A DNA stretch of 64,000 nt from JAGWAJ01 sp965215155 (GCA_965215155.1 CBDCCY010000002.1:790246-854245), one strand, 5' to 3'; counted from the first letter of the stretch, positions 25,250 to 38,581 are shown. The notes: generated by a model not told the origin, from the sequence alone. Numbers and translations: made by a program.

Positions 25250-26386
25250 TCAGAGATCTCGCGACTCAGGTCCATCGTCGCGAATGATGTCCATGAGGCG
25301 CGGATTCAGCAACCTCCACCGTTGGCCCATGCGTTCGAGGTCGCCCGCCAGCACGACCGGTGTCCGGTCGCGGTGGGCCTGAACCACCCTTTCGTAGTCC
25401 GCTCGCTCCAGAACCGCCGCGACCGACTGTCGTTGCGCGTCGATATCCGTCACCAGACCGATGGTTCCGTCGTCGTCCGCCTCGCCACGCTTCAGGAGCC
25501 GAACGAAGCCGTAGAGCCGAACGTCCGGCCTGGGCGCACGGTCGCGAAGCGAGCGCGCCGCTTCGCGCAGAAGGGCCGCATCCGCGCGGCCGAACCGAAC
25601 GAAGGTTGCTCCTCTTGTCATCGGCCTTGTCCGAGCCCACGAGACGCCAATGTCCAGAGCCGGGAACGGTTCGATGAGCCGGACCAGAGCCTCACACAGA
25701 TTAGCGCTCACACCGTTGGCCACTGCTTCTCCGAAGGCGCCCTCGTCGCCGGCCGCCGTTCGTTCCGCCGCCTGACGGGCTGCGTTGAGGGACTCGACAA
25801 GACGTTTCGTCATCCGGCGTTCGATCGGGGCATGCTGATCGTCCGGGTCCGGGAACAACCCCGGCATCGGCGGCGGCACGACCGGCGTCAGCAATGTCAG
25901 CACAAAGCTGCCTTGGTCGGTCTGGCCCAAGCGCACCTGATTCAACACGTCCGTCGCCTCACGGTTCGCGCCCGCCCGGTAGACCGGTCGCGGCTCGCGA
26001 AGCGAACACGCCGCCGACAACAGCATATCGCGGGCGCCGCCGATGAGGTCGACGCCCGCGTTCAACGTCACGCTGCCGTCGTCGCTCTCTGCGGCTCGGA
26101 CACGGACCGCGTCGCGGTCCGCCGTCACTAGGGAGCGATAGACGGTCAACTCGTCCTGACCAGCGACGCTTGCAAAGGTGTCGATCAGCGTCGCCACGAC
26201 GCTCGCGTAGTCGCCGAGGCGTTCCGTACGTGGGACGATGATTTCCGGCCGCGCCTCACCGACGTAGACGTCTGAGTGCACCCGGTACGGCTCTCGCCGG
26301 CTCCACCCGGCCGCGCGGGCATACGCCGACAGTGCCGCTGGTGAGACGGCCAGCAGCGCGCCCCGATCATAAATGCTGACCTTCAT
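25250..26386 (-). CDS. Conserved protein of unknown function, partner of DUF4365 protein
   Basis: 378 residues from ATG 26386, which overlaps the stop of the upstream gene (TGATG). The protein is soluble-looking and well formed: MKVSIYDRGALLAVSPAALS, HSDVYVGEARPEIIVPRTER, VYRSLVTADRDAVRVRAAES, VRLGQTDQGSFVLTLLTPVV, FPALDIGVSWARTRPM, and a C-terminal beta-rich part ending RMGQRWRLLNPRLMDI. I recognise no named domain or catalytic motif. Tight coupling to the DUF4365 gene and location inside a defence element suggest an anti-phage module; this is inference. Confidence 0.7.
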   Translation of the reverse strand: MKVSIYDRGALLAVSPAALSAYARAAGWSRREPYRVHSDVYVGEARPEIIVPRTERLGDYASVVATLIDTFASVAGQDELTVYRSLVTADRDAVRVRAAESDDGSVTLNAGVDLIGGARDMLLSAACSLREPRPVYRAGANREATDVLNQVRLGQTDQGSFVLTLLTPVVPPPMPGLFPDPDDQHAPIERRMTKRLVESLNAARQAAERTAAGDEGAFGEAVANGVSANLCEALVRLIEPFPALDIGVSWARTRPMTRGATFVRFGRADAALLREAARSLRDRAPRPDVRLYGFVRLLKRGEADDDGTIGLVTDIDAQRQSVAAVLERADYERVVQAHRDRTPVVLAGDLERMGQRWRLLNPRLMDIIRDDGPESRDL

Positions 26387-26886
26387 CAGATATCCCCCAT
26401 CCGGGATCTCTCCATGAGCGCCCGTAACGTCTCGATGTCGAACACGTTGTGTTCGGGGATGCGAACCGTGACGGTCTGCTGTCCGACGACTTCGTCGTGT
26501 CCTTGCTGAAGGCTCAGCCAGTAGGCTCGACGCCGCAGGACGAGATCCTCCGTAGTCACGGTCACCCACCGTGACTCGTCTTTCGGCAACTCCAGGACGA
26601 CGAGCAGCCGCGGCGTCTGGGTGACGACGCGCAGGTCGTTGTAGTTCTTGACGGGTAACCGAAACGGCAGCACCCCCGCCTGCGACCCGCCGAGGTTCGC
26701 CGTCGCCTTCAACTGCAAGTCGAGGGCTGGACGACATGGGCCTCCTGCCTGAATCCGAAGGTCGACGCTATCCCGGTCCGGTTGCGGCGTTGAGATCGCA
26801 TAACCGGCACGTATCGCCAGAGCCTTGACGTAGACGAGAGACAGCCCCTCCTTCTGATCCGATGCCGTGAGCAACGTCGCGGTCAT
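26386..26886 (-). CDS. DUF4365-domain protein (nuclease-like fold)
   Basis: 166 residues. The DUF4365 pattern is clear: KEGLSLVYVKALAIRAGYAI, then PDRDSVDLRIQ and LDLQLKATANL, where Asp and the QLKAT Lys match a PD-(D/E)xK-like core, then VKNYNDLRVVTQTPRLLVVL and ESRWVTVTTEDLVLRRRAYW. The family is widespread as a single domain or fused to NTPases and is suspected to be nucleolytic. It is first of a two-gene operon and overlaps its partner at ATGA, so the two are likely made together. Confidence 0.75.
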   Translation of the reverse strand: MTATLLTASDQKEGLSLVYVKALAIRAGYAISTPQPDRDSVDLRIQAGGPCRPALDLQLKATANLGGSQAGVLPFRLPVKNYNDLRVVTQTPRLLVVLELPKDESRWVTVTTEDLVLRRRAYWLSLQQGHDEVVGQQTVTVRIPEHNVFDIETLRALMERSRMGDI

Positions 26887-27023
26887 GCGACAACTCCCCC
26901 CGGACGGGCTGCCCCGGTCTTCACCCGATCAACCCGCGGGGCCTTCGGTTCCCGTCCAAGAATCGACCGAACCGTGCCGCCGATACGGCGCCCGCTCGAC
27001 TGGCCGCTCCGCCGCCCGTCGAG

Positions 27024-30164
<3,141 letters not shown>

Positions 30165-30183
30165 GAGACCGGCTCTCCAGGTG

Positions 30184-31791
30184 TCATGCGCTCGCCCCCG
30201 CCGTGGCAATCGACCGCTCGTCGGCTGGCTGGGCCTGGTCGCGGACATTCACGCGCAGTTTCCCGGAGACCAGTTTCGGCAACAGTACATCGCGTACCGA
30301 TGCGAGGACGCCCGATTCTCGCTCATTCTTGACGATTCGGTCGTAGAGCGACTGCGTGAACCGAGCATGGACAACTCTGACCGCCTCGGACGGCACGACC
30401 ACAGGCAACGGCCGGAAGCTGCGCTTGCTGATCTCGAGAAACGTGGACCCGTTCGCCTTCTCAAGGATTTCGTCCATGTGCGCGGCGGCCCACAGCCATG
30501 CATAGACGGCGAATAACCGCCTTCCACATTTCATCGCGATGAAGCCTTGATTGATGGCCACTGGCACATCCGCTATCGCCAGATACCCAATTGGCGCACG
30601 TGACGACAACAGGACGGTCCCTCGCGGCAGCAATCCGGAACTGATCCTCTCAAGACCTCGTTCGGTGATCCGTCGCGACGTCGCAACCAGAACGGGCGAT
30701 GCCAAGGCCGACAAGTCCCTTGGCGTTGCCCAGTTGATAGAGCCATTCCAGAACGACGGCTCCTTCGTACTCGGGGTGGACCCGCCGACCACATCGACTT
30801 CCTGGCCGATGGTGGAAACGTCCCATCCGTCCGGGATCTCACCGATCTCGGAGTCAACCAGCCGGTCGGGGAACAGGTCGGCGATGTCCTTCGGCAGCCC
30901 CGGGTCGCGGCCCTCCATCTTGGCCCGCACCGGGTCGAAATCGACGAACCAGGACCGGAACAGCGCCCGCGCCATCGCTTCCAGCGTCGCGTTCATCCGA
31001 CGGTTCAGCTCGATCCTGTCGTCCAGCGTGCCGAGAACGTGGGCGATGGCGCTTCTTTGAGAGCGCTCGGGCGGGTAGTGCACAGGAATTCGGTTCAGAT
31101 TCCGCTGAGACAGCTTGGCCTGAACAGACCCGCTCATGAACGGGTGAACTTGCACCGTCGATAGCGCATAGTACAGGTAGCGTGTCTCCTCGTCCGTCGC
31201 CCCTTGCAGGACATGGGCATGGTTGTTTACCCAGAACTGACCATCAACCAACTGGAGGAAGGGTGTCCCCGATGACGTCTCCACCGAGCCATCCTCAGCC
31301 ACGAGAAGGTGCCTGCCCTCGAATAGCCAGTCGTCAACGCGATCCATCACACCGGTGGCACCGTAGTAGGGATACGGCCCTGGTCTCGTTGACCGTACCC
31401 GCCCGGATAGGGGGATACGGCGTGAATCGAGATTGTTGACGAGGTTCCCGAGCGGGGTTGTCGGCCAAGGACTAGCTTGCTCCCCTGTCCGCAACCGTAC
31501 CCGCTGCTGCGCCACAATCTCTCTGAATCGGCCGCTGATCCGCTTCACGTCCACAATATCTACGGCGAACGGAAGATCCGAGTCCTCGAACGCTGCTTCC
31601 AGCGCGGAGAGGCTCCGTCGCGGGATCTCGGTTTCCCCGTCCAGAGCGAGATCCAGGTCGGACGAATCCTTCGTCATCCACGTGGCACGGCTTCCAAAGA
31701 CCCAGACCGTCACACCGTCGGGCAGATGCCGATGCAGCACGTCCTGCACGAGGCGCAGGTGGTCGGCGCGGATGTCAATCGGCGGCGTCAC
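30184..31791 (-). CDS. MNT nucleotidyltransferase fused to type I specificity subunit HsdS
   Basis: 535 residues in one uninterrupted frame. Residues 1-~100 are a minimal nucleotidyltransferase of the MntA type: FGSRATWMTKDSSDLDLAL gives the GS...DxD active site (Gly33, Ser34, Asp45, Asp47) and FAVDIVDV the third Asp (Asp78). From ~108 it is HsdS: target domain 1 (TTPLGNLVNNLDSRRIPLSG, then NNHAHVLQG), central conserved helices (LGTLDDRIELNRRMNATLEA, RSWFVDFDPVRAKMEG), target domain 2 (IGQEVDVVGGSTPSTKEPSF) and a second helical repeat. Free MntA proteins are about 95-140 residues, so the join lies at the natural MNT end. Its gene overlaps hepT by 17 bp. The antitoxin-type enzyme is thus tied to the specificity subunit. 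HsdS itself looks complete. Confidence 0.9.
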   Translation of the reverse strand: MTPPIDIRADHLRLVQDVLHRHLPDGVTVWVFGSRATWMTKDSSDLDLALDGETEIPRRSLSALEAAFEDSDLPFAVDIVDVKRISGRFREIVAQQRVRLRTGEQASPWPTTPLGNLVNNLDSRRIPLSGRVRSTRPGPYPYYGATGVMDRVDDWLFEGRHLLVAEDGSVETSSGTPFLQLVDGQFWVNNHAHVLQGATDEETRYLYYALSTVQVHPFMSGSVQAKLSQRNLNRIPVHYPPERSQRSAIAHVLGTLDDRIELNRRMNATLEAMARALFRSWFVDFDPVRAKMEGRDPGLPKDIADLFPDRLVDSEIGEIPDGWDVSTIGQEVDVVGGSTPSTKEPSFWNGSINWATPRDLSALASPVLVATSRRITERGLERISSGLLPRGTVLLSSRAPIGYLAIADVPVAINQGFIAMKCGRRLFAVYAWLWAAAHMDEILEKANGSTFLEISKRSFRPLPVVVPSEAVRVVHARFTQSLYDRIVKNERESGVLASVRDVLLPKLVSGKLRVNVRDQAQPADERSIATAGASA

Positions 31792-32211
31792 GGGAGTCGT
31801 TCCTCTGTTGCAGCTGATCCCGGAGGTATCTGGCCTCCCGGAGGAAGGCCGGCACGCCCTCGAAGACTACCCGCGCCTTGGCTCCGTCGTAGGTGTGACT
31901 GGTCGTGCCGCGGAGCTTCCTGTACTCCTTCCAGACCGACAACTCGGACCGCACCAATCCACGCCGGAAGGCTTCGCGCATGATGGCACTAAAGCTCATC
32001 TCGTCGAACTGGGAGGGATTCTCGGAGACTTGTTCGAGATGGCGCGTGATCATCTTGAAGGACAATTCGTAGGTGAACTCGAAGGCCTGGATTGCGGCGG
32101 CTCTGAGGTGCAGCTTGAGAGCGGGGTCGCGCGACGCGAGGTCCGAGCCGTGGTACTCCAGCGCTTCATCCAATTGCGCGATCGCATCATCGAGAGGCGT
32201 CAGGTCGAGTC

Positions 32212-32215
<4 letters not shown>
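31775..32215 (-). CDS. HEPN toxin, HepT-like (RX4HXY)
   Basis: 146 residues from ATG 32215, overlapping the hsdM stop as ATGA. An all-helical HEPN protein: MRLDLTPLDDAIAQLDEALE, IQAFEFTYELSFKMITRHL, SFSAIMREAFRRGLV, and LRGTTSHTYD containing RX4HXY (Arg102, His107, Tyr109). In the characterised HepT/MntA system this motif is the RNase active site and its Tyr is AMPylated by MntA. The gene immediately precedes an MNT domain, as in that system, except that here the MNT is the N-terminus of HsdS. The pair is embedded inside the R-M operon and must be co-expressed with it. Confidence 0.88.
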
Positions 32216-33798
<1,583 letters not shown>

Positions 33799-34028
33799 GC
33801 CGTGATCCCCGTCGCACGAATCCAGGACTCGCGAGCCGACACCCGGCCCCGTCACCCGATAGCGTACAACCAGCCGCCGGCCTGCCTCAACGGTCTTGCC
33901 CGCGCCCCTGCGGCGGCGGCGAACAACAACAAGTAGATGCCCGCAGGTCGGCATGCTCGGCGACGGAATCCCGCCCCGCCGTCAGCGGCGGCCGGCCGAG
34001 CGGTGACACCCTTCCGGGACGGACAATT

Positions 34029-34119
34029 GAGAGGGGAGCGACCCGGCGCGGCAGGTGTGACGGAGGAACACCTGCCGGGTCCGAAAACCGCCAGGTTTTC
34101 GGTGGGTCGCTCCCCTCTC
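34029..34119 (+). repeat. Three-way-junction repeat, copy 3
   Basis: The best-formed copy. Outer stem of 16 bp: GAGAGGGGAGCGACCC (34029-34044) with 34104-34119. Hairpin 1: GGCAGGTGT/ACACCTGCC, 9 bp, loop GACGGAGGA. Hairpin 2: CCGAAAACC-GCCA-GGTTTTCGG, 9 bp. It lies 231 bp upstream of hsdM, in a stretch without genes. Confidence 0.82.
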
Positions 34120-34202
34120 TCACCCTGACCCCTTTCCTGACCCCGTGCCTGGATCGTACGTGGTCATTACGGTCAATAGTGTCAAGGGTTTAGAGGATTC
34201 CA

Positions 34203-34340
34203 AGTGTGATCCGAGGTGTGACTGGAGGTGTGACTGGGGGTGTAAGTTGGTCACGCCGGTCCTGTTACACCCTTGCTGCGGCACCTCTCCTGTAACTTCG
34301 CTCTCGGTCCTGGTGTGATCAGCCGGCGGATCCGATCACA
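34203..34340 (+). repeat. Iteron block and TGTGATC hairpin, module 3
   Basis: Units at ~34215 (GGTGTGACT), 34227 (GGTGTGACT), 34240 (GGTGTAAGTT), 34264 (TTACACCC, inverted) and 34290 (TGTAACTT). The hairpin TGTGATC-N13-GATCACA follows (34314-34340). The 34341-34800 stretch contains the TGACGCG element and otherwise no convincing gene. Confidence 0.7.
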
Positions 34341-34621
34341 CGCTTGCCCTTGTCCCCCGTCTTCATCGTGCTCCCGTACTGCCCTCCTCACTGTCCCGCG
34401 CTCCGATCTCCTGCGTCCGGTACCTGGATCCCTGTCGAGCCCGTCTGGTCCGCTGCCGTCTTTCCGCGCCTCACGCCGGTCCGTATCGTTCCCGACGGTC
34501 CTGTCTGCCGGGCAGGGTTCGTGGGCATGTGCGGCGGGGTCGGGAGCGTGGTCGAGGCCGGTCCCGTTCTCGGGACGGACGGCCGCGTCCGTCCAACAAC
34601 CAGCCTCGTCCGCGACGGCGG

Positions 34622-34690
34622 CCGGCGCGTCACCCGCAAGGGCCGGAGCGGAGCGGAGGAGCCCGTGCGTGCGCGGGCTTGACGCGCCGG
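34622..34690 (+). repeat. TGACGCG inverted-repeat element, copy 3
   Basis: CCGGCGCGTCA (34622-34632) pairs perfectly with TGACGCGCCGG (34680-34690). Compared with copies 1 and 2 the stem swaps an A-T/G-T type pair for G-C on both sides. The interior keeps CCGGAGCGGAGCGGAGGAGC. Confidence 0.6.
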
Positions 34691-34805
34691 ACGCCGTCGT
34701 GGCACCCGGCTCCTGACGGTCCCCGTGCTCCGGGGCCTGCGCGGCGCGCCGGCCGCCGCCGATCGTACCGGGATGGGGTTCAGGCCGCAACGTCGCCCGA
34801 CGGCA

Positions 34806-36038
34806 TCAGCGCCCCGGCGCGTGCACCGCCCGGCGCTCTCCAGCCAGATAGGCTTCCCAGTCGTTCATGAGCCGCCGCCGCCGCTCGAATAGGTCCGACC
34901 GCGCGTAGGCCGCCTCGACCGGGTTCCGCACGATGTGGGCCAGCGCCGCCTCGATGACCTCGCGCGGGTGGTCCGTCTCCTCGGCCGCCCAGTCCCGGAA
35001 CGACGACCTGAAGCCGTGCGGAACGGCGGCGACGCGGTGCCACTGGAGCACCCGCAGCATCCGCTTCTCGTCGAGCTGCTTGCCGCTGCGGCCGGGGAAC
35101 ACCAGCGGGCTACCGCCGTCGCCGAGTCCCCGTGCCGCATCGAGGATCTCCAGCGCACGCCCGCACAGGGGCACCCGGTGGCCGCGCTTCATCTTCATCC
35201 GCTCGGCCGGGATCGTCCACACGCGGGCCTCGGTGTCCATCTCGGCCCACAGCGCCCCGCGCACCTCGCCCGACCGCCCGGCGGTCAGGACCAGAAACTC
35301 GAACGCCAACTTGACGGCTGGCATCGTCCGCGACGTGTGCATCGTCGCGATGGCCGCCGCGACCTGCCCGTGCGGCAGCGCCTGCCTGTGCTGCACGACC
35401 TCGTGCTGCGCACCGAGGACCGGCAGGATGCGGTCACAGGGATTGTCTTTGCGCATCTCCATCGCCACGGCCCACTCCAGCACGGCCCGGATGCGCTGCC
35501 GCACGGTCCGGGCGGTCTGCATCTTCACGTGCCAGATGGGCGTGAGGACCTGGAGCACGTCGGCGCTGTCGACCTCCGAGACGGGCCGGCTGCCGATGCG
35601 CGGGAAGACGTAGCGCTCGAGACTGCGGAGCCACTCGGTCGCCTGCCTGGGACTGCGCCAGCCGGCCCGCTTCGCCTCGACCACGGTGGCGGCGGCCTCG
35701 GCGAAGGTGGGCATGCCCTGGACGCGGCGCCGCTCGGCGAGCGGGTCGCCGCCCGAGCGGGCGAGCTTGCGGTTGGCGAGGGCCTTCTCGCGGGCCTCGG
35801 CGAGCGTGACCAGATGGACGCTGCCGAGCCCGAGTTCGTGTTTCCGGCCACGGATGACGAGGCGCTGGATCCAGCTTCGGGTGCCGGTGCGCTGGACGTA
35901 GAGGTACAACCCGTTGCCGTCAGCGTGCCGCCCGACGGGCGCGGTACGGACGAAGGCGGCGGAGAGTGCGTTGTGGGGGTGTCGGCCCTTGGGCTTGGTC
36001 TTCCTGGGTGTCGGGGCGTCGCGGGTCACATAATCCAT
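34806..36038 (-). CDS. P4-type integrase of the defence element
   Basis: 410 residues from ATG 36038 (MDYVTRDAPTPRKTKPKGRH). Arm domain ADGNGLYLYVQRTGTRSWIQ; core-binding part with RYVFPRIGSRPVSEVDSADV; catalytic LTAGRSGEVRGALW, HGFRSSFRDWAAEETDHPRE, HIVRNPVEAAYARSDLFERR. Its start lies 150 bp inside the right attachment repeat (36188-36194), the same geometry as the other integrases here. AT-rich sequence between gene and att (36050-36150) may hold the promoter and arm sites. It is most similar to the integrase at 4169. Confidence 0.9.
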   Translation of the reverse strand: MDYVTRDAPTPRKTKPKGRHPHNALSAAFVRTAPVGRHADGNGLYLYVQRTGTRSWIQRLVIRGRKHELGLGSVHLVTLAEAREKALANRKLARSGGDPLAERRRVQGMPTFAEAAATVVEAKRAGWRSPRQATEWLRSLERYVFPRIGSRPVSEVDSADVLQVLTPIWHVKMQTARTVRQRIRAVLEWAVAMEMRKDNPCDRILPVLGAQHEVVQHRQALPHGQVAAAIATMHTSRTMPAVKLAFEFLVLTAGRSGEVRGALWAEMDTEARVWTIPAERMKMKRGHRVPLCGRALEILDAARGLGDGGSPLVFPGRSGKQLDEKRMLRVLQWHRVAAVPHGFRSSFRDWAAEETDHPREVIEAALAHIVRNPVEAAYARSDLFERRRRLMNDWEAYLAGERRAVHAPGR

Positions 36039-36194
36039 TCCCCAATGATATACAGGAAGTCGGCGGATTGCACGCGACGTTCTGACCGGGACAGTCCGGC
36101 GCGACGAATAATAAACGATTGTAAATCAGATACTTACTGTAAGTTCTGGACTTCGATGAACGCCAGCGGACTCCAATAGCCCGTTTGTGTGATG

Positions 36195-37105
36195 GCGACG
36201 GCTTGTACCTCGACGTGCAGCCGACCGGCACCCGCAGCTGGGTACAGCGGCTCGTCATCCGCGGCCGGCGCCGCGAACTCGGGCTCGGCGGCTTCCCGCT
36301 CGTCCCGCTCAAGGACGCCCGCGCCCAAGCCCTCGCCAACCGCAGGCTCGCCCGCGCCGGAGGCGATCCGCTCGTCGAGAAACGCCGCCTCAAGAGCATG
36401 CCGACCTTCGCCACCGCCGCCGAGGCGGTCCTGGCGCAGATGCGCCCCGGCTGGCGCAACCCCAAGCACGGCAAGGACTGGCTGTCGAGCATGGAACGCT
36501 TCGCCTTCCCCCGGCTCGGCAAGCTGCCCGTCTCCGAGGTGACGAGCGCCGACGTGGTCGAGACGCTCCGCAAGGTCTGGCACGAGCGGCCGGCGACGGT
36601 GCGGCGGGTTCGCCAGCGCATCAGCACCGTCATGGAGTGGGCCGTCGCGTTGAACTACCGCGACGACAACCCGTGCAGCCGGATCGGCCCGATCCTCGGA
36701 CCGCAGCAGGCTCTCGTCCGGCACATGCCGGCGCTCCCGCATCGCGACGTGGCGGCGACGGTCGAGACGGTGCGGGCGTCGGGCGCGGCTCCCGTCGTCA
36801 AGCTGGCGTTCGAGTTTCTCGTGCTCACAGCGGCTCGGTCCGGCGAGGTGCGCGGCGCCGAGTGGACGGAGATCGACACCGAGGAGCACGTCTGGACCGT
36901 CCCGGCCACGCGGACCAAGGCGAAGCGGGAGCACCGTGTTCCCCTGACTCGCCGCGCCGAACAGGTCCTCGACGCGGCGCGGACGCTCAGCAACGGGAAC
37001 GCGCTCGTCTTCCCGAGCCCGCGCGGCAAGCGGTTCAACGACATGGCGCTGTCGGGACTGCTCAGGACGCTGGAGGTCCCCGCCGTGCCTCAGGGCTTCC
37101 GGTCC
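36195..37105 (+). pseudogene. Integrase P, middle piece
   Basis: Begins within DGDGLYLDVQPTGTRSWVQR right after the TGTGATG repeat and continues through the core-binding and catalytic domains (LTAARSGEVRGAEW) to PQGFRS, ending in the core GGCTTCCGGTCC (37094-37105). It then runs 15 codons into the arm B element before a stop. It lacks a start and the nucleophile Tyr, so it cannot work alone. Confidence 0.88.
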
Positions 37106-37230
37106 AGTCTACGGCAAGTTCTTGTAAGTCATTGTTTTCAAACTGCTTAGGCGTCTTCCGTGCGCGAGCGTCGCCCGTTCCGTATGCAATTCCCAGTCGC
37201 CATCGTCGCAACCACGCTGCTCTCGGACCC

Positions 37231-37929
37231 GTAAGCGTTCGGCGGAGCCGGTATGGACACGCGGCTGGCCCAGCCAGACGCGCCGTCGGCGTCCAGGGAA
37301 ATCCGTGCAGACTGACCAACTCGGCCTGCGGGGAGAGTGCGTTCTTCGCCGCACGGCGCGCTTCCGCGCGCTTCCTGGCTCTGCCCGTTTCAGCTCGTCC
37401 GCGCTCTTTCTCCGCTCCGCGGGTTCACGCGTCGACCGCCCAGTTGTCGGTTCGCCATACCGGCATGGCCGAACGGTTACTCGGACCCTGTAAGCGTTCG
37501 GCGGAGCCGGTATGGACACGCGGCTGGCCCAGCCAGACGCGCCGTCGGCGTCCAGGAAATCCGTGCAGACTGACCAACTCGGCCTGCGGGGAGAGTGCGT
37601 TCTTCGCCGCACGGCGCGCTTCCGCGCGCTTCCTGGCTCTGCCCGTTTCAGCTCGTCCGCGCTCTTTCTCCGCTCCGCGGGTTCACGCGTCGACCGCCCA
37701 GTTGTCGGTTCGCCATACCGGCATGGCCGAACGGTTACCGGACCCTGTAACCGTTCGGTCCTGCCGGTAACCGGCGTTGCGGCAGTCGGGCAAACACCGT
37801 CGAACAGCGAGCCGATCCGGTCCGGGCGCCCTCCCTACGCAGGGGACATCGACCGGTGCTGGCCGTCGAAAAAGGCAGCGTCCGGTTGGCCCGCTCCCAC
37901 GTCCATACCGGGTTCGCCGAACGCTTACC
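37231..37929. repeat. Array of three cassettes bounded by 26-bp inverted repeats (arm B)
   Basis: The 26-bp repeat (GTAAGCGTTCGGCGGAGCCG and six more bases) occurs at 37231 (+), 37455 (-), 37490 (+), 37713 (-), a variant at 37746, and 37912 (-). The first two units have interiors of 198 and 197 bp differing by one base. The third interior (~140 bp) is different. None encodes a plausible protein. The arm A interior shares a short similar stretch (CCTGCGGGG..AGTGCG) with the first two. Confidence 0.65.
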
Positions 37930-38030
37930 GGACCCTCGGACCCTCCGGACCCTCGGACCGGGCGGACCGGCGGACCGGGCGGACCGGCCGACCGGTGGAC
38001 CGGGGGACCGGCGGACCGGCGGACCGCCTG
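37930..38030. repeat. Short tandem repeat of GGACCCTC and GGCGGACC units
   Basis: Starts with GGACCCTCGGACCCTCCGGA and degenerates into repeated GGCGGACC/GGGCGGACC to ~38028, then CCTGCCTGCC. Arm A has a shorter CCGG-rich tract here, so the region expands and contracts. No gene is seen from 37110 to 38360. Confidence 0.7.
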
Positions 38031-38368
38031 CCTGCCTGCGGCGAGGATCTCGGCCGCCGTCAAGAGGGGACAGCGGACGGCATCAGCTCGGGACGAACCG
38101 GAGTCGAGCACGCGGGTCCGGGCGCAAGCGCAGGTCGGCACGAGGGGGCGGGGAACGGAGCAGCCGGAGAGCCTTGAATCGGAACAAGGGTTGCGTGCGG
38201 GAGGCTCGACGGAGAAAGCAAACCGACCAGAAGGCGGACGGGGAAGAGGCAGAAGCATGGGAGGACATCGAGGGATCGCGGACAATCAGATGGGGGCACG
38301 GACGGAGAACAGGCCGGAGGCGGAGAGCACGGACGACACGATGCGCAGCAAGGCGGCGACGGTGAGAG

Positions 38369-38495
38369 TGTGATCCAACCTGTCGTCTGATCACAACAAG
38401 GACCGAGGCGAACTTACACCGATGATGCCGCAGTAAGGGTGTAAGGAGGACAGGCGGCCGAACTTACACTTCCAGTCACACCTGAACTTACACCC
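38369..38495 (-). repeat. Iteron block and hairpin, module 4
   Basis: Inverted copy of module 2. The GTGATC hairpin is at 38369-38395, then AACTTACACC (38412), GGGTGTAAG (38437), AACTTACAC (38461) and AGTCACACC and AACTTACACCC up to 38495. One change relative to arm A: CTTCCAGTCAC for CAGCCCCAGTCAC. Confidence 0.7.
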
Positions 38496-38581
38496 GGCAA
38501 CCAGCCAAGTCGTTTCCTATCAACAGATTCCCACATCACAGACCCACCCCCACGTGCAGACAAAAGGGTCGGGTGGGAGTA

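Noticed and set aside
25250..26737. Longer 495-residue start for the DUF4365 partner
   Set aside because: The first 117 codons overlap the DUF4365 gene in another frame and look like shadow sequence. ATG 26386 couples to the upstream stop.
34029..34119. Reading the three-way-junction repeat as a tRNA-like attachment site
   Set aside because: Stem lengths, the lack of an anticodon-like 7-nt loop and the absence of a TTCRA arm rule out a tRNA. No tRNA gene was seen in the window.
34029..34119. Rho-independent terminator for the repeats
   Set aside because: There is no T-run after the stem, and the junction architecture is far more complex than a terminator.
37231..37929. CRISPR array
   Set aside because: Repeats are in alternating orientation and 140-260 bp apart, interiors are duplicated, and no cas genes are present.
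37231..37929. Integron attC cassette array
   Set aside because: The 26-bp repeats lack GTTRRRY/RYYYAAC core sites, and the window has no integron-type integrase with its extra domain. The resemblance is only structural.
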